Below are positions 35,259 through 44,951 of a DNA stretch of 64,000 nucleotides, piece after piece. Every line of letters begins with the position of its first letter. Position 1 is the stretch's first letter. Position numbers and translations under genes: made by a program. Source of the stretch: Aerosticca soli (GTDB lineage Bacteria > Pseudomonadota > Gammaproteobacteria > Xanthomonadales > Rhodanobacteraceae); the NCBI RefSeq assembly GCF_003967035.1, contig NZ_AP018560.1:519001-583000 (forward strand), read 5' to 3'. The notes under the pieces were generated by a model. It did not search any database. It was given only the letters and a program-made list of their open reading frames with translations, and was not told the origin of the DNA.

Positions 35259-36209
35259 TCAGAGGAAATCGACGCTGCCCAGGAACACCTGCCCGCGGCG
35301 TTCGCAGCACGCATAGGGACGCCACAGCGCCCAGGCGTAGTCGCCTTGTTGGGCCTGGGTCAGCGTGCCGCTGTGCGGGAACACCACGCAGGTGTTGGAC
35401 AGGCGCGGCGTCAGCTCCTGCCACTTGCCCGTAGAGGCATCACCCTCCATCAGCGCGCCGGCCGGCCAGTAGCCGTCGCGGGCGTTGGCAAGCAGCGGCT
35501 GGTACACGTGGATCTGCCCGCGGCGCGTGACGACATCACCGGCGCGCTGGGCCACGACGGCCCCGGATTTGTAGTCATCGGTCTGATGCAGGAAGCCGCC
35601 GCGCGGATAGACATTGCCCCAGAGGTTCATCGTGGTGCGCGCACCGACCTCGCGCATGCCCGGAATCAACGCCTCCGGGTAGGCCATTTCAGGCACGTTG
35701 TAGCGCCAAGCCAGCGTGTCCAGGGTGCTGAGTAGATACGGCATGAAGGCCGTGCCCGCGCCTTGGCAGAAATAGCCCGACGACGATGCGAACTGGTTGA
35801 ATACCTCGCCGCCAGGATGGCCGATGACATCGCTGTTCTTGAATTTGGCGAGGTTGTTTTCGTGGTCTTCGTTCGTGGTCCCATCCCCACCTGCCTGTGC
35901 GGATGGGTTGGGCGTGCTCATCGCCTGCACCTCGACCCAGGGGTTCTCTCCGGTGTTGCTGTAGCTGGAGACGACCGCATCGGGCACGTAGTGCCGGACC
36001 TTGGTGGATGTGCGCACCGTGCAGCCCGTCCAGGTGCAGTAGAGCCAGTAGCAGATGCCCACCACCCGGTACTCCAGGCAGTCCGGCGACATGACGGAGG
36101 ACACGATGGTGGCGGTGTTCAAGGCGTAGCTGCCCGTGGCGCTGATCAGCAGCAGCGAGGCCACGGCGACGCGCAGGCGGCGCAGCAGGTCGAATGGGCG
36201 ATGGGTCAC
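35259..36209 (-). CDS. Integrating conjugative element protein, TIGR03756 type
   Basis: 316 residues from a GTG at 36209 (VTHRPFDLLRRLR). A signal segment (VAVASLLLISATGSYA) precedes LNTATIVSSVMSPDCLEYRVVGICYWLYCTWTGCTVRTSTKVRHYVPDAVVSSY, the family signature, and the C-terminus includes YACCERRGQVFLGSVDFL. It resembles TraU-like pilus-assembly proteins in its Cys-rich character. It overlaps the upstream TIGR03757-type gene by 4 bp. The longer ATG frame upstream is filler. Confidence 0.87.
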   Translation of the reverse strand: MTHRPFDLLRRLRVAVASLLLISATGSYALNTATIVSSVMSPDCLEYRVVGICYWLYCTWTGCTVRTSTKVRHYVPDAVVSSYSNTGENPWVEVQAMSTPNPSAQAGGDGTTNEDHENNLAKFKNSDVIGHPGGEVFNQFASSSGYFCQGAGTAFMPYLLSTLDTLAWRYNVPEMAYPEALIPGMREVGARTTMNLWGNVYPRGGFLHQTDDYKSGAVVAQRAGDVVTRRGQIHVYQPLLANARDGYWPAGALMEGDASTGKWQELTPRLSNTCVVFPHSGTLTQAQQGDYAWALWRPYACCERRGQVFLGSVDFL

Positions 36210-36652
36210 GGCTGCGTCCTCCGGTGTTGCTCGATGCGCGCGACGGCCCGGGCCACGTCCGGCTCGCCATAGACCACAAAGCGTTGATCCACCACGACGG
36301 CCGGGATGGTCGTGACACCCAAACTCCATGCGTCGGTGACGCCCTGGTAGGCGGTGCCGATGCGGCGCTGAAGATCGGTGCCGCCTTGCTTCAGGCGTTG
36401 CCGGACGATGGCTGCTGCCCGCTCAGGGTCGGCTGGAAGATTCGCGGAAAGCTCGGCCTCGATCCGGGGCGTTTCGCCCAACTCGATCAGTCGCTCGCCG
36501 CCCATGGTCTTGACCGGGTGGCGGCTGTCGGTGACGACCACCACGTCGGCGGCGAAGGTGGCCGGGCTGAACACCGCCAGAGACGTCGGCAGCGCCACGG
36601 CCAGGCCAAGGGTTCGCCAGCCTGGTGCGAACCGGGTAAAAGCTGCTGGCAT
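36206..36652 (-). CDS. Integrating conjugative element protein, TIGR03757 type
   Basis: 148 residues with a signal peptide (TLGLAVALPTSLAVFSPATFA), then ADVVVVTDSRHPVKTMGGERLIELGETPRIEAELSANLP and a thioredoxin-like tail (SLGVTTIPAVVVDQRFVVYGEPDVARAV), as in TrbC_Ftype/TIGR03757 proteins. It is probably periplasmic and part of the mating machinery. It overlaps the next gene by 4 bp and follows a radC remnant. About 165 bp upstream hold no gene. Confidence 0.85.
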   Translation of the reverse strand: MPAAFTRFAPGWRTLGLAVALPTSLAVFSPATFAADVVVVTDSRHPVKTMGGERLIELGETPRIEAELSANLPADPERAAAIVRQRLKQGGTDLQRRIGTAYQGVTDAWSLGVTTIPAVVVDQRFVVYGEPDVARAVARIEQHRRTQP

Positions 36653-36816
36653 GTCATGTGCCCCGGAAGTTGATCAGGGCCATAGTCAAACGCCGAACCC
36701 CAGGCGGCCCCAACAAACAATGCGCATCGCGGCCACCCCGCATACCTGCTTGCGTCGCCGCAAAGAAAAAAGCGGAGGCCGAAGCCTCCGCGCTGATCAA
36801 CGAAGCAGTGCAACCC

Positions 36817-37123
36817 TTACAGCAGGCCGGACTCCGCAAAGGAGAACGGGGCACCCTGGCCGACGATGATGTGGTCCAGTACCCGCACATCGATGAGCGC
36901 CAGCGCGGCCTGCAGTTGCTGGGTCAGCATGCGATCCGCGCTCGACGGCTCGGAAATGCCCGAGGGGTGCTGGTGCGCGAAGACCACCGCGGCGGCCTTC
37001 AACTCCAGCACACGCTGCACGACGACACGCGGATAGACCGAAGTCGAGTTGATCGTGCCCCTGAACAACGGCTCGTAGGCCAGCACCTGGTGCATGCTGT
37101 CCAGGAACACCGCGGCGAATATC
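36817..37123 (-). pseudogene. radC: RadC-type JAB-domain protein, truncated by the transposon end
   Basis: The C-terminal RadC/MPN+ domain is intact: [35 protein letters not shown], then the JAMM motif [14 protein letters not shown]. Upstream of VFLDSM the frame reads ALSGHDPI, which is encoded by the inverted repeat of the Tn3-family transposon starting at 37124, so the N-terminal half was lost. RadC-like genes of this kind are standard ICE cargo. An ATG at 37110 could start a short product. Confidence 0.75.
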
Positions 37124-38024
37124 GGGTCGTGCCCGGATAAAGCAAAAATTGGGACATTTGCAATATAACTGATTGATTTTTTAACGCCGCCACTGCGCTG
37201 TTGGCGCTGAAATCATCCGGAGATCACGGGTTCGCTATGCTCGAACCTCGTGCCCTTCCTCCGGATGGTGGTCATGGCAAATCTTGAGCGTACCGCGTAC
37301 CCCCGCTTCCCTCGGGTCATCACGACACGTGATCTGCTTCAGCATTACACCCCCGATCCCGACGAGGTGACGTGGGTGGCGGGTTCCGCCTACAGCCGGA
37401 ACGCTCAGTTGAGCCTCATGGTGCTCCTGAAAACTTTCCAGCAGCTCCACTATTTCCCCGACCTGGAGAGCGTACCGCCCGAGATTGTCGATCACATCCG
37501 GACCGTCATGAATCTGGGACCCAAGGCGGTTGCCCAGTACCGACAGCCCAAGACGCTATACCGTCATTGCGCGGCCGTTCGCGGGTATCTCAGCATTCAC
37601 CGTTATTACGGCAAGGAAGCCCAACGCATCGCAGTGCGCGCCGCCTATGAAGCTGCGGAAGTCATGGATCAGCGCGTGGATGTGATCAACGCTACGATCG
37701 AAGAGTTGATCTTTCGTCGATACGAGCTGCCTGCCTTCTCGACGCTGGACAATATCGCCGAGGCAGCCGCAGCGACGGCACAGGACCGCTTATATGCACG
37801 CATTGACGAAGCCCTGACCGGGGAACGCCGGGCTTTTCTCGATAGCCTGCTCGCCACGGACTTTGCACATCGACAGAGCGCTTTCCAGGCCATTAAAGCA
37901 CTCCCCAAGCGGGCTACCCGAAAGCATCTGGAGGCGCTACTGGATCAGCTCGCGTGGCTTAACACGCTGGGTGACGTGGACGATCCCCTACAGCACGCGC
38001 CGGCGAGCAAGTTGCGGCACCTAG

Positions 38025-39184
38025 GGAAGGTCTGAACAATCCGCCAAACCCACGTTATTTCCGAGCCTCGAAGGCCGAAATCCCGTCAATCCGCTCGGAA
38101 TTCCACCTTTTGCCATGCCGCCAGACGGCTTTCCCCGTCCAGCGGACGCACTTATCCCGCCGCCGGCATCAAGCGCCGGCGCGACATCCACAGGTTCGAC
38201 AGCGCGAACAGCGTCAGCACCTGTGCCGCGTTCTTCGCGATGCCGCGATAGCGCACCTTCGTATAGCCGAACTGCCGCTTGATCACACGGAACGGATGCT
38301 CGACCTTGGCACGGACGCTCGCCTTCAAGCGCTCCAACGCCCTCGCTTCCCGCTGATCGCGCTTGCGCTTCATCGCCTTGATCACCGAAGGCTTCTTCGC
38401 GATCAGGAACACCGCATCCACGTCCTGCATCTCCTCGCGCTTCTCGGCACCGATGTAGCCACTGTCGCCGAACACCACGTCCTCCTTGCCGTGCAGCAGC
38501 TTGTGCGCCTGCGTCACGTCCGCCACGTTCGCCGCCGTGCATTCCACGTGGTGCACCAGCCCGGAGGCATCGTCCACCCCGATGTGCGCCTTCATCCCGA
38601 AGAACCACTGGTTGCCCTTCTTCGTCTGATGCATCGCAGGATCCCGCTCGCCCTCCCGGTTCTTCGTCGAACTCGGTGCATTGATAATCGTCGCGTCCAC
38701 GATGGTGCCCGAGCGAAGGCTCAGGCCCTTGCGCTGAAGATGCGCATTGACCTGCTTGAAGATCTTTTCGGCCAGACCGTGCGTCTCCAGCAAGCGCCGG
38801 AAGTTCAAGATCGTCGTCTCGTCCGGGATGTCGCCCATGCCACCAATCCGGGCAAAGCGGCGCATCACCGGCGTATCGACCAGCGCCTCTTCCGTCGCCG
38901 GGTCACTCAAGGCATACCACTGCTGCAGGAAGTGGATCCGAAGCATCGTCGCCAAGGGGTAAGGCTGCCGGCCGGGCCGGCCCAGCTTCGGATAATGCGG
39001 CTCGATCAGCGCCAGCAGCGCCTTCCACGGCACGACCTGATCCATCTCGGCAAGGAACACCTCGCGCCGTGTGCGCTTGCGACCGACCAGATCCTCGGCA
39101 TCACCAAACGAAAGCTGCATCGAACTCGCCCCTTGAAGCAATGGCCGATTGTGGCCGAAAGTGACGGAGTTGTTCAGACCTTCC
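38025..39184 (-). mobile_element. IS5-family element inside tnpA (1160 bp)
   Basis: The ends are GGAAGGTCTGAACAA (left) and the inverse TTGTTCAGACCTTCC (right), a perfect 15-bp inverted repeat. It is flanked by CTAG at 38021-38024 and 39185-39188, the 4-bp target type of the IS5 subgroup. One transposase gene is encoded on the minus strand. The element resembles IS1479-like elements of Xanthomonas. Confidence 0.93.
38152..39120 (-). CDS. IS5-family transposase
   Basis: 322 residues from MQLSFGDAEDLVGRKRTRREVFL. The N-terminal DUF772 domain (PYPLATMLRIHFLQQWYALSDPATEEALVDTPVMRRF) and DDE core (GTIVDATIINAPSSTKNR; VFGDSGYIGAEKREEM; Glu in RAKVEHPFRVIKRQFGYTKVRYRG) are complete. The frame extends seven codons upstream to 39141. 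It is probably functional. Confidence 0.92.
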   Translation of the reverse strand: MQLSFGDAEDLVGRKRTRREVFLAEMDQVVPWKALLALIEPHYPKLGRPGRQPYPLATMLRIHFLQQWYALSDPATEEALVDTPVMRRFARIGGMGDIPDETTILNFRRLLETHGLAEKIFKQVNAHLQRKGLSLRSGTIVDATIINAPSSTKNREGERDPAMHQTKKGNQWFFGMKAHIGVDDASGLVHHVECTAANVADVTQAHKLLHGKEDVVFGDSGYIGAEKREEMQDVDAVFLIAKKPSVIKAMKRKRDQREARALERLKASVRAKVEHPFRVIKRQFGYTKVRYRGIAKNAAQVLTLFALSNLWMSRRRLMPAAG

Positions 39185-41441
39185 CTAGCTCACCAAGCTG
39201 CATTACTCGACGCTGATGATTTGCGTCGCACAGCCGCGCCACGGCGCTACACCCTCATGCTTGCACTCATCCACCGAATGCGCGTGCGTGCGCGCGACGA
39301 TTTGGCGGAGATGTTTATCCGGCGTGTCAGCACCCTGCATAAGCGAGCACGCGAGGAACTTATCCAAATCCAGATGCATCAGCGCACGATGGCGGAGCAA
39401 CTGGTGGCCCGACTCGATGATGTCTTGGCCATCCTGGTGGACGAGCCGGACGACCTTCCTGCCGGCCGCCGGATCCGAGCGCTGCTCACGCCGGACGGTG
39501 ACTCGGCCAAGTTGCGCGAGGACTGTGCCGTGATCCAACAGGCTGGTGGCAGCAATCACCTGCCGCTGCTCTGGCGCTTTTTCACCAGTCATCGCCAGGT
39601 GTTGATGCGCTTGGCCCGGACCCTCGATTTTGTGTCCGCAACCCAGAACCAGTCGCTGATTCAAGCCCTGAGGGTGGTGCTGGCCAACGAGTCCCGTCGT
39701 GTGGAATGGCTATCGGCCGAGGTGAATCTGCAGTTTTGCTCGGAACGTTGGCGCAAGCTGATCGTTCGATCCTCCGAGGGAGAACCGACGATCAACCGCC
39801 GCTATCTGGAGATGTGCGTGTTCTCGCACTTGGCCAGCGAGCTGAAGTCGGGCGACATCTGCGTGGTGGGATCGGAGGCCTTCGCCGACTTCCGCGAACA
39901 TCTCCTTCCCTGGTCGCAATGCGAAACGCGCCTGGCGGAGTTCTGCGCCAAGGTTGATATTCCGGCCACCGCCGCCGGCTGCGTGGCCGAATTGAAGCAG
40001 CGCCTGGCCGAGACGGCGTCCCAGCTCGATGCCGCGTTCCCAGACCTCAAGAGCGATCTGGCCATTGGCGCCGAGGGCGCGCCGGTGCTGCGCAGGCTGC
40101 AGGCGCAAGAGGTGCCCGCCTCGGCGATCGCCCTGCAAAGCGCCCTCAATCGGGAACTGCCGACACGCAACCTGCTCGACATTTTGGCCAACATCGAGCA
40201 TTGGACGCACTTCACCCGGCACTTCGGGCCGATTTCGGGGAACGAGCCGAAGATCAAACAAGCCACTGAGCGCTATCTGCAGACTGTTTTCGCCATGGGC
40301 TGCAATTTGGGCCCCAATCAGGCGGCGCGGCATTTCGTGGGTGAAGTCAGCCCGCACATGATCTCGCGCGTCAACCGCCGCCACGTGACGGTGGAGAAAC
40401 TGGAGGCGGCGACACGCGAGCTGGCCGAACTCTATCTGCGCCTCGATCTTCCGCGGCTCTGGGGTGACGGCAAGAGCGTCGCGGCCGATGGCACGCAATA
40501 TGACTTCTACGATCAGAACTTGTTGGCGGGCTATCACTTTCGGTACCGCAAGATGGGTGCGGTGGCCTATCGTCATGTCGCGAATAACTACATCGCGACC
40601 TTTCGGCACTTTATCCCGCCGGGTATCTGGGAGGCCGTCTACGTCATCGAAGGCCTGATGCAAGCCAAGCTGTCGGTCGAACCCGACACCGTGTACTCGG
40701 ACACGCAGGGCCAGTCGGCCACCGTGTTTGCGTTCACGTACCTGCTCGGTATCAATCTGTTGCCGCGGATACGCAACTGGAAGGATCTCGATTTCTTCCG
40801 TGCCGACAAGCAGACCCACTACAAGCACATCGACTCGCTCTTTCATGGCGCAATCGACTGGACGTTGATCGAGACCCACTGGAAGGATCTCCTGCAGATT
40901 GCTATCTCGATCCAGGCGGGCAGGATCGCCTCCCCGATGCTTCTGCGCCGGCTCGGTGCGAGCAGCCAACGCAACCGCCTTTTTCTGGCGGCGCAGGAGC
41001 TCGGGCGCGCCCACCGCACCGTCTTTTTGTTGAACTGGATCGGTAGTTTGCCCTTGCGCCAAGAGGTCACGGCCGAGACCAATAAGATCGAGTCGTACAA
41101 CGGCTTCGCGAAGTTCTTTTCGTTCGGCGGCGACGTGATCGCCGAGAACGATCCAGACGAGCAACAGAAGCGTCTTCGGTATAACGATCTGATCGCCTCG
41201 GCCGTGATCTTGCAGAACACCGTGGACATGATGCGCGCCCTTCAAAAGCTTGCTGATGAAGGTCTCGCGGTGTCGGGACACGACGTGGCCTTTTTCTCAC
41301 CCTATCTGACCGGCGGCGTCAAACGGTTTGGTGACTATCGCCTTGACTTGAAGCGACCGCCCGAACCGTGGATTCGTGACCGCCTGTTCAAGGATGCCGC
41401 CAAAGCCGCGCGGGCGACGACCCTAGCAACGGAGCAAGCGA

Positions 41442-41810
41442 ATGACCCAGCGATCGAATAGCACGGGGCGGATCGACGCCGCGTCGCCCCGCGGGGGTGT
41501 CGACGTCATAGGACTTCAAAAATTGCGCGCGACCTTTGATACGACTCACCTGTTGCGTGCGGTCGATGATCTCGACACCGTTCGCGCGGTCCTGGTCGAT
41601 CCGGACGAATTACGCGCCGATCTTCTCCGGTTGCATGGGATGGCGCACACCCTGATCAACGGGGGAGCCTTATCCGCGACGAGCGTCGATGAAACCATCA
41701 CCGAGTTGGCGGCAGACATTGAGGCCGAGCTGGAGAGCATGAGCGCCTTGCTCCTGACCATCCGACAACGGATACGGCCACTTCTGACGCTGACCCCTGA
41801 CGATGGCTAA
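41442..41810 (+). CDS. tnpC: TnpC-like regulator of Tn4651-type transposition
   Basis: 122 residues overlapping the end of tnpA by 20 bp. The body reads LQKLRATFDTTHLLRAVDDLDTVRAVLVDPDELRADLLRLHGMAHTLINGG, then a helical acidic segment (ITELAADIEAELESMSALLLTIRQRIRPLL). Tn4652 has a small tnpC gene after tnpA that lowers TnpA levels after transcription; position and size match, and the sequence looks similar from memory. The alternative is an unrelated small transposon protein. Confidence 0.6.
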   Translation: MTQRSNSTGRIDAASPRGGVDVIGLQKLRATFDTTHLLRAVDDLDTVRAVLVDPDELRADLLRLHGMAHTLINGGALSATSVDETITELAADIEAELESMSALLLTIRQRIRPLLTLTPDDG

Positions 41811-41828
41811 TGGAGGAATGCAGACCAT

Positions 41829-42215
41829 CTACCCTGCCAGCGATTGCAAGATGGTGCAGGTTGCTCGCGTGTCGTGATGGCACGTTTCGATCATGCCCCG
41901 CAGCTCGGCGGCCAGCGCCGCCAATTCGCGCTGCTTGGCTTCCACCTGTGCCAGATGCGTTCGTGCCACGCCATCGACCTGCTTGCACGACAGTTCCGTG
42001 CGTGAGGCAAGCGTGAGTAGGCTACGGATTTCTTCGAGGCTAAAACCCAGCGCGCGGCTGCGCACAATGAACTGCAAACGCTCGACGTCGCTATCGCGAT
42101 AGTTGCGGTATCCCGCAGTCGACCGCTCCGGCGGCGGCAGCAACCCGATGCGCTCGTAGTAGCGTACGGTTTCCAGATGACAGCCGGTGGCTTTCGCCAG
42201 ATCGCTAATGCGCAC
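41829..42215 (-). CDS. pbrR: MerR-family Pb/Cd-responsive regulator (PbrR/CadR type)
   Basis: 128 residues from a GTG at 42215. The MerR HTH (VRISDLAKATGCHLETVRYYERIGLLPPPERSTAGYRNY) is followed by the dimerisation helix and a metal loop with Cys in RTELSCKQVDGVAR and the C-terminal CHHDTRATCTIL. This Cys arrangement is that of the CadR/PbrR/ZntR branch, not mercury MerR. It is divergent from a CDF gene across a 19-bp-spaced promoter. The long frame upstream of the GTG would overlap that promoter. Pb against Cd specificity cannot be read from the sequence; the PbrT-like neighbour favours lead. Confidence 0.8.
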   Translation of the reverse strand: MRISDLAKATGCHLETVRYYERIGLLPPPERSTAGYRNYRDSDVERLQFIVRSRALGFSLEEIRSLLTLASRTELSCKQVDGVARTHLAQVEAKQRELAALAAELRGMIETCHHDTRATCTILQSLAG

Positions 42216-42220
42216 GGTGG

Positions 42221-42251
42221 TTGACTCCGTAGTAGCTACGGACTTTAGTCT
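42221..42251 (+). promoter_or_regulatory. MerR-type promoter/operator for the CDF-pbrT genes
   Basis: -35 TTGACT (42221-42226) and -10 TAGTCT (42246-42251) are separated by 19 bp, the overlong spacing that MerR-type activators correct. The spacer holds the dyad CTCCGTAG-TAG-CTACGGAC, with 7 of 8 arm positions matching. It drives the plus-strand genes from 42278 and lies just upstream of the regulator start, so it would also autoregulate. Confidence 0.75.
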
Positions 42252-42277
42252 ACGCCGCACACCGCATAAGAGTTCAA

Positions 42278-42910
42278 GTGATGGCATGTTGCGACTGTGA
42301 ATCAACCGGTCAAGCGTTGGCTCGCTCTGCGGCCCAGCGTCGCGTGTTATGGACGGTCTTATTCATCAACGTGGCGATCTTCGTGGGCGAATTCGGCGCG
42401 GGGCTTTGGGCTGATTCGACCGCGCTGCAGGGAGACTCCCTGGACAGTCTCGGCGATGCGTTGGTGTATGCGCTCAGTCTCTGGGCCGTGGGACAGGCCC
42501 TGCGGTGGCGGGCGGGGTCCGCTCTGGTGAAAGGCGGCATCCAGCTGCTGTTCGCGGGGATCGTGATCGCCGAAGTCGGCCGCAAGCTGGTGACGGGTGC
42601 CGAGCCCTTGACAGGTGTGATGGCGATCGCCGCCGGTGTCGCGCTCATCGCCAATCTCACCTGCCTCGCGTTGCTGACCCGATTTCGTTCGCACGACATC
42701 AACATGCGCTCGGTCTGGCTGTGCTCGCGCAATGACGTCATCGGCAATGCCGGCGTTTTGCTGACCACGGCACTCATGGCCTGGAGCGGCTGGACATGGC
42801 TCGATCTGGCTTTTGGCGCCTTGCTGGCGTTGCTTTTCGCGCGAACCGGTGTCGAGGTCCTGAGATCCGCGTGGCCGCAGTTTCGTTTGCACCCCTCGCA
42901 CGTCCAGTGA
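42278..42910 (+). CDS. Short CDF-like cation transporter with N-terminal Cys motif
   Basis: 210 residues: MMACCDCESTG at the N-terminus (three Cys), then six predicted TM helices. TM2 keeps the CDF pattern GDSLDSLGDALVYALSL. TM5 reads CSRNDVIGNAGVLLTT, with D-x3-N in place of the canonical H/D-x3-D metal site. The cytoplasmic C-terminal domain of full CDFs is absent (they are about 300 residues). It is the first gene behind the MerR-type promoter. Two similar short proteins are encoded at 44952-45575 and 47258-47878. Divalent cation export is inferred. Confidence 0.8.
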   Translation: MMACCDCESTGQALARSAAQRRVLWTVLFINVAIFVGEFGAGLWADSTALQGDSLDSLGDALVYALSLWAVGQALRWRAGSALVKGGIQLLFAGIVIAEVGRKLVTGAEPLTGVMAIAAGVALIANLTCLALLTRFRSHDINMRSVWLCSRNDVIGNAGVLLTTALMAWSGWTWLDLAFGALLALLFARTGVEVLRSAWPQFRLHPSHVQ

Positions 42911-42953
42911 ACGCCATGCTGCCACCGAATCCCTCTCTGGCTATACTTCAACA

Positions 42954-44939
42954 ATGATAACGACACGCATTCGCAATATCTTGCACCACGTCGCCGTGGC
43001 CGCCCTTCTGGTGTGGGGCATAGGCGCGCTGCCGGCACAGGCCGAGGACATCCCTTCCGCCGTCCCGCAGACCTGGCAGATGCTCGACTACCTGGCGACC
43101 GATTACGCGGGCGCGGTGAAGGATGGCGCTGTGATCAGCACGTCCGAGTACGCCGAGATGCGGGAGTTCACGGCGACAGCGCGATCGCGTATCGCCGCGT
43201 TGCCACCGACCGTCGCCACACCGGCACTATTGCAACAAGCCGATACGTTGGTGGCCTCGGTCGAGGCCAAGGCGACACCCGCGCAGGTGGCGACGCAGGC
43301 GCATGCACTGGCCGATGCGTTGCTGCAGGCGTACCCGGTGCCGACCGCACCGGAACGCGCTCCCGATCTGGCGCGCGGGGCAACGCTCTATCAAAACCAG
43401 TGCGCCGCTTGTCATGGCGCCACCGGACACGGTGACGGGCCCGCTGGCCTGCTGCTATCGCCCCGACCGGTGAACTTCACCGATCAGACGCGGGCCGATC
43501 AACGCAGCGCGCTGTCGTTGTATGAGGTGATCAGCCAGGGCGTGGCAGGCACGCCGATGGCGAGCTACGCGCAGCAACTCTCTTCCGATGACCGCTGGGC
43601 GCTGGCGTACTACGTGGGTTCGCTGGCTTACGCCAAGGAAGCGGTCGCCGGTGCCGATACCTGGCAACACGACACTGCCGCGCGAGCGCAGATCGCGGAT
43701 CTGAAGGAGCTGTCGCGTGCGCGTGTTGCGCAGCTGACACCTACTCTTGGTGCAGAGCGTGCTCGGACGATCGTGGGTTACTTGCGAGCTCACCCTGACG
43801 TCATCCAGCAGCAGGCCTTGGCCGGCATCCCCCTGGCACGGGCGCGACTGGCGGCGAGCCTGACGGCTTACCGTGCTGGTGCGAAGACGCAAGCCACCCA
43901 GCTGGCGCTATCCGCCTACCTCGATGGCGTGGAACCGGTCGAACCGCAACTCAATGCACGTGACAGCGCGCTGCGCGCCCAGCTCGAAACGTCGATGGGT
44001 GCCTATCGCAGCGCATTGTCGGGTAACACTCCCGTGGAGTCGGTGGTGAAACAGGCCGATGCCATTGATGGTCTGTTGGTACGCGCACAGGAAGTCACCG
44101 CCGATGCGGCGAGCGATGCGGCCGCCATCTTCTTGGGTGCCTTCACCATCCTGGTTCGCGAGGGTCTGGAAGCCCTGCTGGTCGTGGTCGCACTGCTCGC
44201 TTTTCTACGCAAGGCCGCGCGACCCGAAGCGCTGCGCTACGTGCATGCGGGCTGGATCCTTGCGCTCGTGGCCGGTGGCATCACCTGGGCGATCGCCAGC
44301 TATGCGATCTCCATCAGCGGTGCCGGTCGTGAATTGACCGAGGGACTGTCGTCGCTGTTTGCGGCGTTCGTGTTGCTCGGGGTCGGTCTGTGGATGCACC
44401 AGAAGAGCATCGGTGGTCGCTGGCAGGCGTATCTAAAGGAAAAGATGGCGGCCGCGCTCAACCGACGTTCGGCGTGGTTCCTGTTCGGACTGGCCTTCAT
44501 CTCGGTGTACCGCGAGGTGTTCGAGAGCATCCTGTTCTACGCTGCGTTGTGGAACGACGGCCAGGAAGTGTGGCTGCTCAGCGGCATCGCCGCCGGTGCC
44601 GCGGTGCTGGGGCTAATCGCCTGGGTGCTGCTGCGCACCAGCCGGCGGCTGCCGATCGGCACATTCTTCTCCGCCAGTTCGGCGCTGATCGCCGTGCTCG
44701 CCATCGTGCTGACTGGCAAAGGTATCGCCGCCCTGCAGGAGGCCGGCTGGGTCGCGGTGAGCGTGGCGCCAGTGCCGCATATCGAATTGCTGGGCATCTA
44801 TCCGACCTGGCAATCCTTGTTGGCCCAGTTGGCGATTTTGGTGCTGCTGGCTGTCGGATTCGTGTTCAATATCCGTCGTGGCCGTCAACGACTCCCGTCA
44901 CCTCCAACGACTCGGGAAGTGCTCCCCGATGCAGACTGA
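42954..44939 (+). CDS. pbrT: PbrT-like FTR1-family permease with cytochrome c domain
   Basis: 661 residues. After a signal peptide (AALLVWGIGALPAQA) comes a periplasmic part with a c-type haem motif CAACHGATGHGDGPAG and a distal Met ligand region (VAGTPMASYAQQLSSDDRW). The C-terminal half is an FTR1 permease with two RExxE motifs, REGLEALLVVVALLAFLR and YREVFESILFYAALW. This domain order is that of PbrT, the lead-uptake protein of pbr operons; FTR1 proteins in general oxidise and import Fe(II). The setting between MerR, CDF and PAP2 genes supports the Pb call, with iron uptake as the alternative. Confidence 0.8.
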   Translation: MITTRIRNILHHVAVAALLVWGIGALPAQAEDIPSAVPQTWQMLDYLATDYAGAVKDGAVISTSEYAEMREFTATARSRIAALPPTVATPALLQQADTLVASVEAKATPAQVATQAHALADALLQAYPVPTAPERAPDLARGATLYQNQCAACHGATGHGDGPAGLLLSPRPVNFTDQTRADQRSALSLYEVISQGVAGTPMASYAQQLSSDDRWALAYYVGSLAYAKEAVAGADTWQHDTAARAQIADLKELSRARVAQLTPTLGAERARTIVGYLRAHPDVIQQQALAGIPLARARLAASLTAYRAGAKTQATQLALSAYLDGVEPVEPQLNARDSALRAQLETSMGAYRSALSGNTPVESVVKQADAIDGLLVRAQEVTADAASDAAAIFLGAFTILVREGLEALLVVVALLAFLRKAARPEALRYVHAGWILALVAGGITWAIASYAISISGAGRELTEGLSSLFAAFVLLGVGLWMHQKSIGGRWQAYLKEKMAAALNRRSAWFLFGLAFISVYREVFESILFYAALWNDGQEVWLLSGIAAGAAVLGLIAWVLLRTSRRLPIGTFFSASSALIAVLAIVLTGKGIAALQEAGWVAVSVAPVPHIELLGIYPTWQSLLAQLAILVLLAVGFVFNIRRGRQRLPSPPTTREVLPDAD

Positions 44940-44951
44940 AGGCGACAAGAC

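Larger units (their letters stand above)
37274..41461 (+). pseudogene. tnpA: Tn3-family transposase TnpA interrupted by an IS5-family element
   Basis: The N-terminal domain (DUF4158: ANLERTAYPRFPRVITTRDLLQHYTP, then ELIFRRYELPAFSTLDNIA) runs to 38024 and resumes at 39189 (AHQAALLDADDLRR). The DDE core has LWGDGKSVAADGTQYDFY, DTVYSDTQGQSATVFA and the Glu in EVTAETNKIESYNGFAKF. Removing the IS and one CTAG restores a continuous 1007-residue protein, the normal Tn3 size. The start at 37274 (MANLERT) is preferred. The interruption should immobilise the transposon unless a related TnpA acts in trans. Confidence 0.92.
37124..41810 (+). mobile_element. Tn4651-type Tn3-family transposon, left end (right end not found)
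   Basis: The terminal sequence GGGTCGTGCCCGGATAAAGC at 37124, followed by an AT-rich subterminal region (CATTTGCAATATAACTGATT), resembles Tn4651/Tn4652 ends, and it cuts radC. tnpA reads inwards and is followed by a tnpC-like gene; metal genes begin 18 bp later and are probably cargo. No matching inverted copy was noticed by eye up to 64000, and no tnpS/tnpT resolvase genes are in view, so the true element extends beyond, or has lost, its right end. The end given is only the last transposition gene. Confidence 0.75.

Noticed and set aside
33954..35735. A 593-codon plus-strand frame opposite the TIGR03755/03756-type genes
   Set aside because: Shadow of two recognisable ICE genes; no start context or domain.
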